Below are positions 32,464 to 49,987 of a DNA stretch of 64,000 nt, piece by piece. The DNA is from Buddleja alternifolia. Its lineage: Eukaryota > Streptophyta > Magnoliopsida > Lamiales > Scrophulariaceae. The DNA is taken from contig CM033401.1 of NCBI GenBank assembly GCA_019426215.1, forward strand, positions 5,647,134 to 5,711,133. The letters run 5' to 3'. The first letter of the stretch is position 1. Every line of letters starts with the position of its first letter. The notes under the pieces are model-generated. The model saw only the letters and a program-made list of their open reading frames with translations. It ran no database searches and was not told the DNA's origin. Position numbers and translations under genes: made by a program.

Positions 32464-33812
32464 TGACACGCTAGTACCTAACGTGCTTCATAGCAAGTAT
32501 ACTAGTCGTGTGTAGGGATAGAAACGGACTAAGTTCGGGCTGTTGAACCTCAAGGACTAGCTATTTTAGTTTATGATTAAAGAAAACAAACAAAAGTAAA
32601 GTGCAAGTAATTTATTGAACAAACGAAGAACAGGAGAGGAAACGAGCTATGGATTAAACCTCATGTATGATAAAGCGACTAAGGCACATGCTACAACCGT
32701 ATTTACTCGTCAGTATATATGAGATACTCTTCGAATTATTAGACTCTTATTGCTTTGGTGGAAATTCCTTAATTAATTATTACCCGATGTCTCGGCTATA
32801 ATAATCCTATAATGAATTGTTGTTTCTCTAAATATGTCTATCCGAGAATCTAACCAATAACCACACATTTATGTTCTAGAATTTCCCCCTATAAATTTAG
32901 CTAACAGCACCCGAGAATTTCTACCCATCTCTAAGGGCAATTCCTCATTTTTTTACGGATGATGTGTTAATTCGTTTGAACCCAAAATTATATTCTTTTG
33001 AATGAATAAACTAGGCAAAATAGCAAGCATATGATGATTAAGCATATGATTGGAATAAAAGCACAAAATTAACACACAAAGCAATAGTAGAATTAATACG
33101 AAAGATTACTTCATATATATGAACTCATAAACTATGCCTTCACATGGCCTTAGTTCTACAAAATTAGCTCATCATCAATAGCTTAAGAAGATCTAAAGTA
33201 ATCATATACATAGTTAAGAACAAAAAAATGTAATGAAAGCAAGTAAAACTCCCTAAGGCTTGGTTGATGATGAATCATTGCTTCGAACTTCAATCTCTAG
33301 CTCAATCCCCCTTCTTAGCTCTTCAAGAATGATGAAAAGTTGGCTCAAATCTCAGAAAATGATTCCCAATCCCCAAAATTCAAACCCCCAATAATGTGCT
33401 GAAGTTTGGCTTTTATTCATTTCGGAAACGGTTACATCGGCGCCTAGGCGCCGCCTACGTGTCGTACAAATCTTGGGGAAGAAGTTCTTCGGTGCCCAGG
33501 CGCAATAAACTCGGCGTTCAGGCGCCAAAGAGGATGGTGTCCAGGCGTGGTCATAATGGCGCCTAGGTGTGGTTGGCAGGGCTGGATTTTCTTTCTTCTT
33601 AAGTGACGCATGGGCGTGACTCGTGTGGCGCCGGTAGCAGGCTTGGATTCGTGTTCTACGTTGCCTTTCGCCCTTTCTTCGTTTACATCCTTTTAAGACC
33701 TGAAATCACTTAACACACAGATTAAACACAAATGTGGCAAAATTTAGGCGATAAATGAATCTAAAATATAAACAAAACGGGCTTAAAAGACACGTAAAAA
33801 CAACTCCTATCA
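32464..33812 (-). mobile_element. Solo LTR, 1349 bp
   Basis: The ends are TGACACGCTAG...CTCCTATCA and a perfect 5-bp duplication TGACC flanks it (32459-32463 and 33813-33817). There is no internal retrotransposon sequence, so it is the product of LTR-LTR recombination. The minus strand begins TGATAGGAGTTGTTTTTACG, which I associate with plant Ty3 LTRs, hence the strand. It contains a run of GGCGCC-type motifs (33438-33573). It is inserted in the outer part of the fold-back block. Confidence 0.85.
33438..33573. repeat. Irregular array of GGCGCCTAGGCG-like motifs
   Basis: A 16-bp perfect palindrome, CGGCGCCTAGGCGCCG (33438-33453), is followed by GGTGCCCAGGCGC, GGCGTTCAGGCGCC, GGTGTCCAGGCGTGG and GGCGCCTAGGTGTGG at spacings of about 22-53 bases. 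It lies within the solo LTR. Confidence 0.75.
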
Positions 33813-33895
33813 TGACCTAATCCAACTCAGAACCTACTAGGTCAGGTTGGACCCATGGTTCTAGAGCCATTTTCCCATCCCTAGATACTGAGTGT

Positions 33896-34139
33896 GGAAA
33901 AAGAAATTGAAGAAACTCTTCGAGAAAAAGACACTTTTGGTCCTGTAAGATCTGACGAGTTGCATTTTTTATCTCGTTCTTTTCTTACTCGACATTTTTA
34001 GTCCTTTAGGAGTTAAATCGTGCGTCTTTGGTCTTGCCCATCCATTTTTTGATGGAACTTGCCACGTGCAGGTCACGTACTAGTCAGGTATGGCATTTTT
34101 GCAAGTTTTTCAAAATACTTGGAGGCGACAGGAAATTTA
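33896..34139. other. Non-coding spacer with MITE-like text
   Basis: The text ACACTTTTGGTCCTG and CTTTTGGTC-like repeats around 33930-34090 resembles short fold-back elements, but no second arm or duplication was found. Confidence 0.4.
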
Positions 34140-34570
34140 TCTTATTTAAAAATATAAAAAACCAAAAATGAAACTAGAAAAAAACCTCTAAAATTAAGAA
34201 ATATTTAGAAATATAAAAAGAATTATAAAAACAAATAAAAAATAACCCTAAATCTCAGAAAAATAAAAAAATATAAAATAATTAAAGAAAAAGCAGAAAT
34301 AAACCTAGAAAAATAAGAAAAAAGCAAAGAGAAAGGGTTAGAAAAATATGAACAATTGGGAAAATAAAGAAAACTAAAAATAATCAAGAAAAATATATAA
34401 ATAAAAATTCTGACAATTAAAAAACATTCAGAATATTCAAAAAATAAAGAAAACTAAGAATCAGAAGAAAAAAAATTCTGAAAATCAGAAAATATTTAGA
34501 AAATTATAAAAACAAATAGAGAAAAAATAGAAAATTAGAAAGCATTTAAGAAATCTAAAAAAAATCAGAA
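34140..34570. repeat. A-rich low-complexity tract
   Basis: About 430 bp of AAAAATAAGAAAA and CAGAAAATATTTAGAA-like text on the plus strand. It is almost free of C and has no gene. Confidence 0.85.
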
Positions 34571-34576
34571 AATATT

Positions 34577-34780
34577 TTGTTTCCAAGTTCGGAGAAAATG
34601 GAGCTTTGTAGGCTAAGATCATTGAGAAGCTTTTGCAAATGAAAGCATGATTGGGAATTGCCATCTTTAAGGCATGTGACATGTGAGCATCTCTACATGC
34701 CCCGAAATGCAGATTTTCACATCAGAATTTCTAAGAATGCCAAATCTTGATTTTTGAAATCGAGAATGGAGTAATCTATA
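34577..34780 (+). pseudogene. CNL terminal-exon fragment (third relic)
   Basis: The plus strand carries GGAGAAAATGGAGCTTTGTA, AAGATCATTGAGAAGCTTTT and GCCCCGAAATGCAGATTTTC. These align in order with the minus strand of the CNL exon near 14240-14395 (GLEKMELSKLRSLRSF... CPEMQILTPG). It is truncated at both ends and has frame damage. The nearby A-rich tract and Helitron-like start bound it. Confidence 0.8.
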
Positions 34781-36298
34781 TATATATATATATGTATATC
34801 TATATCTATATCTATCTATACTATAAAAGTATGGATTCTAAAGTTGTTTCTTCCTATGGTGAATTGACATGCATGCCCTCAAATAATAGTATTAAATTAA
34901 TTAATAATAAATGATATTAATAATAAAATAATAAAATGATATTAATTAAGATCAAATAATAAAAGAAAAAAAAGGTTGAAGAGTCCTATTTTAATTAGAC
35001 CACAATTTAATAAAAATTCAGAACCTTTCCAACTCCTTAAACGTGAAGCAACTTTCTTATCCTTATTACACACTAATGCTAATCTTATCACCATTATCAA
35101 CACACTTAATCCGCCAACTCCCCAGCTTCCCAATGTAATCCAAGTATCTTTCTATATAAATAGAGCATAAGCATAATGTCTTTACCCAAGGTGAGTATCA
35201 ATGGTGGTGCCTCTACTCGACAAGAAAATAATCAAGAAAAAAGCCAAAAATTTCAAGAGACTGTGAAGTGATATATATGTTTTAATCTACAATTGATCTA
35301 CAACTAATTAGTGTAGATCTAAAGGTATCAATACTGTATCAATAGAAAGTTCAAGGGACTGCCTCACAATATGGGTAAATCAAGAAGATTTCTGACTGTT
35401 GATTTATAAATTCTCATGATTAATCTTGAGCAACTTGTGATGCTGATGCATATTGTGCTGAAATTGCTGATAATTTATCTACAAAAAAAAAGGAAAGAAA
35501 TTATCGAGCATCTACTCATCTTCATGTTGTCACTAACAAGCTCGGTTCCGCATCCAGGAGGATGAATACGCTCTTTGACAAACACAGAGGATTGCATAGT
35601 ATGTAGTGCAAGTTTTCAATGAAATTTTATCCATGCTATGAAAATATAAACTTTACACTACGTATCTTGAATATTTATCTACTTATCATGTTTAATCCTA
35701 ATTCTTTGGCCACACTATCCCTCTCAACTTCTTCTTCCTAGCAAAAGAAGTTTTCTATAGATGCAGTTTTTAAAAAATGCAAACTACTTCATGCCAAAGC
35801 AAAGTCTTGCATTGAACTATTAATTTGTATTTGTGGCACATATAATTTTAAATGATAAATAAAAAATTGCTAGGATAATATTTTAAAGTAACTTATGTAG
35901 CAAAAAAAGAAAAAAATGAGTTGAGCTTTTTAATCTTAGATAATAAGTTACCCCAAAAAAAAAGTAAGTAGTACTAGCATTTCAGAGTCTAATATCATAT
36001 ATTAAAAAAATTTAATTTCCCAATTTCAAATCATTTTCTCACATGTGCTTTATTTTTCATAGTTACTATTCCTTAACATATTATTATATTTTTCTTAAAA
36101 AAATACACATGTGGTTTTTGATTCAATTTGGAACCTTTTCTTTAAATTAGTATTTTGTATGCACATTATATGAATAAAATATATTCATTAATATACAAGA
36201 TATGAAAATTTTATACACATATCATGTATATGTAATATGAAATACAATATGTAACTTAAATTAGAAAAGATGATCCACATTGTTCCAGATAATGTGAA

Positions 36299-36388
36299 GT
36301 GCTTATACATAGCTATGACTCTTCCAACTGTAAAATTTTGCAAGTGCTTGTACATAGCTAGGACTTTTCCAACTGTAAAATTTTGCAA
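36299..36388. repeat. 45-bp tandem duplication
   Basis: Two copies of GTGCTTATACATAGCTATGA plus 25 further bases begin at 36299 and 36344, with four differences. Confidence 0.85.
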
Positions 36389-36766
36389 GTGGGCAAGACC
36401 AGATGTAAAACATTCGATACCTAAAAATCTTTTTGAACATAGAAAAGGGGTATGTAAGAACAACTAAGACACAATCAACTGAAAAGTATATCGAAGTCAA
36501 TTCAAAACATTTAAAAGTTAACATAGGGAAATGTACGAATTTGGTTACCTAAATCCTCATAGAAAATCTTAAATTGAAATCAAGTCTGGAATTATAGATG
36601 AAAAGAGGAGAAATGGACTATATCTTTAAGTTTCTAAAATCCATAATAAAATTAAGACGATGTAAATGAGGATAATGAATTTAGAAAAAGTTTTATTGAA
36701 TATATATGAAGAAATCTTTTATAATATTTCTAGCAACATATTAAAGGTGTTCAATAATTTAATGTA

Positions 36767-36790
36767 ATATATATATATATATATATATAT
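36767..36790. repeat. (TA)n microsatellite
   Basis: A run of about 12 TA units in AT-rich spacer. Confidence 0.9.
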
Positions 36791-37204
36791 TTTAAATTTA
36801 TGGATGATAGGGGATATTGATTTATATTTATGAACATTTTTGTAAAGATTAAAATAACCCTATACGAATATTATGCTAGAAAAACAAATTAAAATATAAG
36901 TTCCCTAAATTATAATTATTAGTTTCCTCATTATTGAAAAATTAAATTAACATAAATCATTAAATTAATGGGTATCCACATGCAACGCACATGCTTGGTA
37001 CGAGTTGAGATAAAAGACTTGAATGGCGCCGTACGAAAACACTTTAGAGCAAAGGTTTATTTGTTTCAAGCATGTGATATGATTTACAAGATTACAAGCA
37101 AAAATCTAGTCGTATCTTTTGAACTAATCTCTCTCTCTTATTGTGTCACTTTCTTGGGGTTTTTTTTCAATATGAAGACGAGGCGTCATCATCAAATGAG
37201 TAAA

Positions 37205-37445
37205 ATTGGGAAAAATGCAATTTTGGTCCCATAACTTAGCCCATGTGTGCTTTTGGTCTCAATATTTTTTACTTTAACATTATACGTCTCATAACTCCAA
37301 AAAATGTGTATTTTTGGTCCCAAGATACGATTACATCATATATTTGGCGAAATTGGCATGTGCAGCTCACGTTTTTTGGAGCTATGAGACCAAAAACGCA
37401 CATTTTTTGTGATCTCATGTGAGCTGCACATGCTAATTCCATACA
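37205..37445. repeat. Fold-back repeat with TTTTGGTCCC motifs
   Basis: AATTGGCATGTGCAGCTCAC (about 37348) and GTGAGCTGCACATGCTAATT (about 37420) are near-perfect reverse complements, and three TTTTGGTC(C/T)C words precede them. It abuts the truncated end of the Copia gag fragment. Confidence 0.65.
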
Positions 37446-37453
37446 AATACATG

Positions 37454-38505
37454 TCAATTCTGCAGTTTTAACTGCATTCCCTGTACCTTCGTTATTACAT
37501 CACCCTTTCCAACTATTTCTAAGGGTTCGTCATCTGTAAGAACTACCTTTTCAAATTTTCCAGAAGTATAATTTGTTAGATAATTCTTACAAGAAGTAGC
37601 ATGAAACGATGCACTTGAGTCCAGTACCCATTGGTCTACTGGACTATCAATACAACAAACCAGCGCGTCTCCGACATCATCTGCAGCTACGTTTGCTTGT
37701 TGATGTTCCCAATTTTGATTCTGACCCGCCTTTTCTGGACAATCTCTATTGTAATGGCCTTTCCTACCGTAGCCCCAGCAATCAGCATCCTTGTGCGGTT
37801 TTGACTTCCCTCGCCCGTTAGACTTCGATCGACTTATACCTTTCTGACCACCTCGTTGAACACTTCTCCCTCTACTTTCTGCACTCAATGCAGCAGATGT
37901 GAGTTCTCCTAATTCCCTCCAGCGAATATCCTCACTCAAAATCAGATCCCGAATCTCCTGAAGTTTCAACTTCCTTTGGCTAGACGAACTACTCACAGCA
38001 GTTACCATCGCACTCCAACTCTCCGACAATGAAGACAATAATAGTAAGGCCCTTACCTCTTCGTTGAAATTAATATCAACCGAGCTTAACTGAGTGATGA
38101 TCACATTGAACTCGTTGATATGATTGGTCACTGATCCACCTTCAGTCATCCTCAAGTTGAATAAACGTCTCATCAGGTAGACTTTATTCGACGCGGCTGG
38201 ATATTCATACATATTGGATAATGCCTTCATCAAACCCACTGTAGTAGTTTGATCTAGGATGTTAAACATTACGTTTCTTGATAACACAATCGAATTACAC
38301 CTAGGGTTTGCCTATCCAACAATTCCCAATCCTCGTCTAACATATTTTCAGGCTTTTTCCCCAATAACGGTTAATGGAATTTCTTCTAGTACAGATAATC
38401 CTTTATCTGTGTTCATCAGAATCCGAAATCTTTTCCATCAAACTTCTCTATTTTCACTTTTCCATCTTCAGATACCATTGATTCACACAGATCCCTATAA
38501 CCCGT
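37454..38505 (-). pseudogene. Copia gag/protease fragment, truncated
   Basis: The minus-strand frame (best at 38287-37454) has a gag of the UBN2 type (LMKALSNMYEYPAASNKVYL, RRLFNLRMTEGGSV), a zinc knuckle and a protease start. In the knuckle, CWGYGRKGHYNRDC has Tyr where the second Cys should be; the protease motif reads VLDSSASFHAT. It stops at 37454 before any integrase or reverse transcriptase. Upstream, 38288-38505 is leader sequence in other frames up to the primer binding site. It is a different Copia family from the element at 6804-11936. Confidence 0.85.
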
Positions 38506-38518
38506 GCTCTTGATACCA
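38506..38518 (-). other. Primer binding site of the truncated Copia
   Basis: On the minus strand it reads TGGTATCAAGAGC, an initiator-Met tRNA type site, two bases from the LTR at 38521. Confidence 0.8.
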
Positions 38519-38520
38519 AT

Positions 38521-38918
38521 TGTTAGGAATCAATGCGCATAAAAAAAATTAAAAGTAAAAAAATCAAAGCAAGAAACAAGACAACGATTTACGTGATTTG
38601 GCAATTTGCCTACATCCACGGACCTATGCTAGAGAGATTTTATTGATGTATGAGAGTGATCTTCTTTACCTAGATGAATAACCATCTATTTATATAGTAA
38701 AACCTTGGAGACTAAGTAATACAAGCCCTAATACACTTAGGAAACCCAAAACTTGCCAAAAACACATGTATTATAGCTGATGTCCACGACCTTGGCGCCA
38801 CGACGCCACCCATGTAGATTGTTATGGCGCCACGGAGCCAGATGCGAAGAACCTTTTTTTTTTTCATCTTTTGGCTTTTTCCTTTTGCAATTTGATTATC
38901 TCCACTTATAACCCATCA
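38521..38918 (-). repeat. LTR of the truncated Copia (distal end approximate)
   Basis: It starts TGTTAGGAATC. It contains the usual Copia LTR transcript text (ACGATTTACGTGATTTGGC) and a TATA-like TATTTATATAG near 38690. The far end is put at CCCATCA (38918) because hAT-like repeat text resumes at about 38921; no target duplication can be checked, as the other LTR is lost. Confidence 0.65.
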
Positions 38919-38920
38919 AT

Positions 38921-39440
38921 AAAAAACTAAAATAAAAAATATATATAATGTCAATTCGGTTTGATCCAAAACCACCGCCCAACCGATTTGGCGGTGCAAT
39001 TTCCTTTAAAAATCTAAAGCGCGATTTGTATAAGAATTTGACAAAAATGATTTGATGCGGTTCAGTTTGGACGATTTTACAAAAATTGTTTCATAGCCCT
39101 ATATAGAAAGTGTAATTCATTCATTTTGTCAATTGTACTTGGATTTGGCTGAGCCGGGAACCAACTAGAATTTCGATAGATGTTGGAAAGTTGTGTATCA
39201 AAAATCACAACTGAAAGAATATGGTGCGAACATGTATAAGGTGCATATGTGCACTCAAACAGGTGTTATGTTATCCACTAGATGAACACACCCCGTGGAT
39301 CATATGCATCGCACCCGTACTACCGTGACCAACAGTTGTATGGGCTTGTCTGATCGCATTCATTCTCCTTTAGCCACGTGGAGTGTCCAAATCAGTTAAT
39401 CATCACGTCGTTCATAATTCGAACCACACCACTAAGATCA
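38921..39440. repeat. Partial copy of the hAT-like repeat and its right flank
   Basis: 38921-39101 matches 27980-28156 (TTCGGTTTGATCCAAAACC; TTTCCTTTAAAAATCTA) and 39102-39440 matches 28157-28440. The left half of the hAT-like element is absent where the Copia LTR begins. Confidence 0.75.
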
Positions 39441-39884
39441 AATCAAATAACTCAAATCTTATTTTGTATAAGAAGATGTATACGAGATCACCAAAGCTCA
39501 CACGAGCCTTGCACCCCGTGCCCTTGACTTGAGCCACAGACAAGGCCGGACTAGGACGCATGTGGTCTTTTGGAGCAATCTAGCATGCGTAGGTCCTCAT
39601 CTTTAAAACACTTGGATGTCCGACCGGCACCAATTTTCTAACTACACTTAGGGCTATATTAATTGATATCAACAAACTTATTTTTCTACCAGAGGCTTTA
39701 AATTTTATTAGTTGAGTGGTTTCAGCTTTCAATTTAATGTGGAAGATCTTGGGTTCAATTTTATGCTGTCACAAATTGTGATTTTTTTCTTATTTGGAGT
39801 TTTATACGATCTGAGTGGCTCATAATTTTAAAATAAAATAAAATTATCAACTCCAATTTATAGGGCTAGGGTGTCCTTTTCCTC
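39441..39884. other. Non-coding spacer
   Basis: No gene or clear repeat was recognised. Confidence 0.5.
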
Positions 39885-40645
39885 GTCTAGAATTAAGAAC
39901 AAACTTTTTCATTAAGACAAAGGACAATAAATTCCATCACCAAGTTGAATTCAATTGACATTAATTTCGTTTAGAATTAAAAACAAACTTATTTTTCTAG
40001 GACAAAGGACAATAAGGGCCCGATTGGATGGACATTTATTTCTGATTTCTCATTTTTCATAGATGAAGTAAGAGAAAATATGTTTAAGGAAATAAAGATA
40101 TGAAAGAGGAAGTGTGTTTGGATGAGTTTTTTTAATAAAAAAAAAGTGTAGTGATTAAGTCGATGTAATATGCTTTTCTTTTTAAGGAAAAATCTTATGG
40201 ATGAATTTTGTTTTTGTAAGAATTTTTAATATATTTATGCTAAATTCATCGATTAAGGCATAAAAAAAATATGTAAAATGAATCTTATTTCGTGACCTAC
40301 ATCATTTCAAATAAAAATATGTGATTATTTTGATGATTATATCAAAATATTGGCAGATAAAATATTTTTAATTATTGGATAAATTGTCTAGTCATAAATA
40401 GTAAAAATTCTGACTTTTTGAGAAAAAATTGAAAAAAATGCCAAGTAATCCATTTTTCAAAGAAATTTGAGATTTTTTTCTAAAATATTGTGTATAGTAT
40501 TATTTTGGAATATTTTTTAAATATGTAAAATAAATGCATTTTTGATGAAAAAAATCTCTAAAAAATCGAGCAATGGGAGCAACATCCCATCCAACTGGCT
40601 CCTAAATTCCACCGCTAAGTTCAATTCAATCGATAATAATTTCTC
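39885..40645. repeat. Tandem duplication of about 79 bp, second copy split by a MITE
   Basis: The first copy reads GAATTAAGAACAAAC...GACAAAGGACAATAAATTCCA...TCAATTGACATTAATTTC. The second copy begins near 39972 and is interrupted after GGACAATAA by the MITE at 40016-40602, then resumes ATTCCACCGCTAAGTTCAAT. Confidence 0.85.
40016..40602. mobile_element. Tourist-like (PIF/Harbinger) MITE, 587 bp
   Basis: Terminal inverted repeats are GGGCCCGATTGGATGG and CCATCCAACTGGCTCC, with a TAA target duplication (40013-40015 and 40603-40605). The first copy of the local tandem duplication preserves the empty site (CAATAAATTCC). Confidence 0.9.
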
Positions 40646-40820
40646 ATTAACCCGAAAACGAAATCGAGTTTGTCGCACCAAATACAATAAACCAAACCTA
40701 CATTACTATTAGCCACAAAAGAAATTACCCCACCCCCGTTTCACATTCTTAAACCCTGAGTAGTGAGTAGGGTTTAATACAATCTTCTTCTTCTTCTTCA
40801 GATTCTTAATCAAGAAGAAG

Positions 40821-48509
<7,689 letters not shown>

Positions 48510-48883
48510 GAAGTGATTTAACATTTCTATTTTCATGTGCGTGACGGGTTATGTTTCTTTAGATTCTTGTGTACAAGAGTAATTATTTATGCTGTAATAA
48601 CTTGGTAGTGATATACTCTCCTCATATTGGGTGTCCTCTCTAATTTTGGACATTCTCAAAATGAACGGCCTATCATCAAATGTTAAAAATGATATTGATC
48701 CTGCTACCAAAATACCCTCGATTAGAAGTCACGTTTATTAGAAATGGAAGTATTTTTGATATTCCCCTCCTTCTCTATTGTTGTTTTTACGACTTGTATC
48801 AATTTCAACACGCTTTTGCTATCTAAATTCTTTTTTATGTTATATATATATATATATGTCCATTAATTCAAATAACTGAGACT
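48510..48883. other. CIP111 3' region, non-coding
   Basis: This probably holds the 3' UTR and spacer. A (TA)n run lies at 48841-48857. No poly(A) signal is singled out. Confidence 0.5.
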
Positions 48884-49183
48884 CTATACCGAACTTTGGT
48901 GAGCAGGAGCAGAATAAAATCTGTGGTGCTTATGCCTTTTCGGCTCGCATGGTTCCATCTGCGACCAGATTCTTGAAGAGAGACACAATTTTTTCTGATT
49001 TGACCTGCGCCAAAATTTAGGCTGCAATTTGGGGTTTGGCGGAAGGGGGCGCTCGTGCCAGTATCTGTTATAACTGGGAGGAAAATTACAATGAAGACCA
49101 TGGCTACAAGAGAAATGTAACTCTATCATGATAATTACCAAAGCCGCTACAGCTGCAGCCAAAACAAGAAGCCTTTTTAACAA
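48884..49183 (-). CDS. Possible small secreted or membrane-anchored protein, 99 aa, unproven
   Basis: The minus-strand frame starts MLKRLLVLAAAVAALVIIMI, a good signal-peptide or anchor-like segment, followed by a Cys/His/Pro-rich tail (FSCSHGLHCNFPPSYNRYWH ... HHRFYSAPAHQSSV). I do not recognise a family. Against it: the plus strand of the same stretch carries splice-like motifs (GAGCAG, GAG/GTATGT) that could belong to a transcribed 3' extension of CIP111, and an overlapping frame of similar length exists. Treat it as a candidate only. Confidence 0.25.
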   Translation of the reverse strand: MLKRLLVLAAAVAALVIIMIELHFSCSHGLHCNFPPSYNRYWHERPLPPNPKLQPKFWRRSNQKKLCLSSRIWSQMEPCEPKRHKHHRFYSAPAHQSSV

Positions 49184-49368
49184 GCTATTTGCTGAGGTAT
49201 GTCTAATTTATGGCAAAAAGTAGATGGCAAGTCGGGATTTGAGGGATGAGGGGTTGTTAACAAGCTATTTCTGAGGTATGTCTAATTTATGGCAAAATAG
49301 AATCGTGACCTGTCGGGATTGGAGGGGTGAGGCTGTTGTTGACAAGCTATTTGCTGAGGTATGTCTAA
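49178..49368. repeat. Tandem repeat of about 80 bp, 2.3 copies
   Basis: AACAAGCTATTTGCTGAGGT followed by ATGTCTAATTTATGGCAAAA recurs at about 49178, 49259 and 49340 with small differences, each with a G-rich middle (GGGATTTGAGGGATGAGGGG). Confidence 0.85.
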
Positions 49369-49754
49369 TTGATCGCTGTCTTTGATAGCTGAGGTAAATG
49401 CATGTGATTAATTGCTGACAAAGAGTTCCTTACTATCATGTCTGTTAGTAGATACTTCACTCGTGAGTCGACTCGTAAGACCACCGTTCCTGTTTGGACT
49501 ATGTACTCAAAGCCTGATTTGCGTATGAAAAGATAATTTTATTATGTATATCATGTCATGTAGACTTTACCCTGCTCATGAACTTTACTTTAGCGCCTTA
49601 TGATTTACAAAGCTGTATTTTGGTGCTTTGTATTGTTTATTTTGGTGTTTTTGCTTATTCTTTGACTTTGCTTTTAGACGGGAGAATTTGAGTTGGAGGA
49701 AGTGATTTGAAATGACTCCAACTGGACGTGAAAATCCGCCATGTTAATTGCTAA

Positions 49755-49984
49755 AGTCATGTTTGGGTCGATGGATTTGGAGCTAAAGATTTCAAATCCA
49801 TAATAATAGAACAATTGAGCTTGTCTGGGTATCTATCGTCAATGGTGGATTTCAAATCCACGTAATATGGAGTTATTTGAAATTCTTTGCGCTGAGCTAA
49901 ACCCTGTCTAAAATTCAAAGATTTATAATCCATTGTAACGTCAATTATATTATGAATTTGAAATACTTAGCTCCGAACATGATT
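49755..49984. mobile_element. Tourist-like MITE, 230 bp
   Basis: The ends AGTCATGTTTGGGTCGATGG and CCGAACATGATT are imperfect inverted repeats, flanked by TAA (49752-49754 and 49985-49987). TTTGGAGCTAAAGATTTC pairs with GAAATACTTAGCTCCG. Confidence 0.7.
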
Positions 49985-49987
49985 TAA

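Larger units (their letters stand above)
28441..33895. repeat. Large fold-back block with satellite arms and nested insertions
   Basis: The outer parts are related in reverse complement: GGGTGGATCGGGTCGGGTTT and TGGACCCAGAGTGGACCC at 28453-28590, against the GGACCC/CCACCCAACAAAAA text at 32360-32450. Inside lie an ACACAT-rich arm (about 28640-29815) and a TGTGTA-rich arm (about 29820-31309 and 32177-32310). Two insertions with clean target duplications (31320-32166 and 32464-33812) interrupt it. After the second, the text runs on to CCCATCCCTAG near 33893. The outer borders are approximate. Confidence 0.7.
34815..36990 (+). mobile_element. Helitron candidate (5' end clear, 3' end weak)
   Basis: TCTATACTATAAAAGTATGG at 34815 preceded by A matches the plant Helitron 5' start (TC...CTATAATAAAAG). 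Near 36970-36990 the text CCACATGCAACGCACATGC resembles the usual GTGCAACGCAC terminal hairpin but pairs imperfectly, and no clean CTRR follows. The interior is AT-rich with no RepHel gene. If real, it is a decayed non-autonomous copy. Confidence 0.45.

Noticed and set aside
36968..37234. Plus-strand frame of 88 codons
   Set aside because: It begins in the presumed Helitron end and runs into the fold-back repeat; no family recognised.
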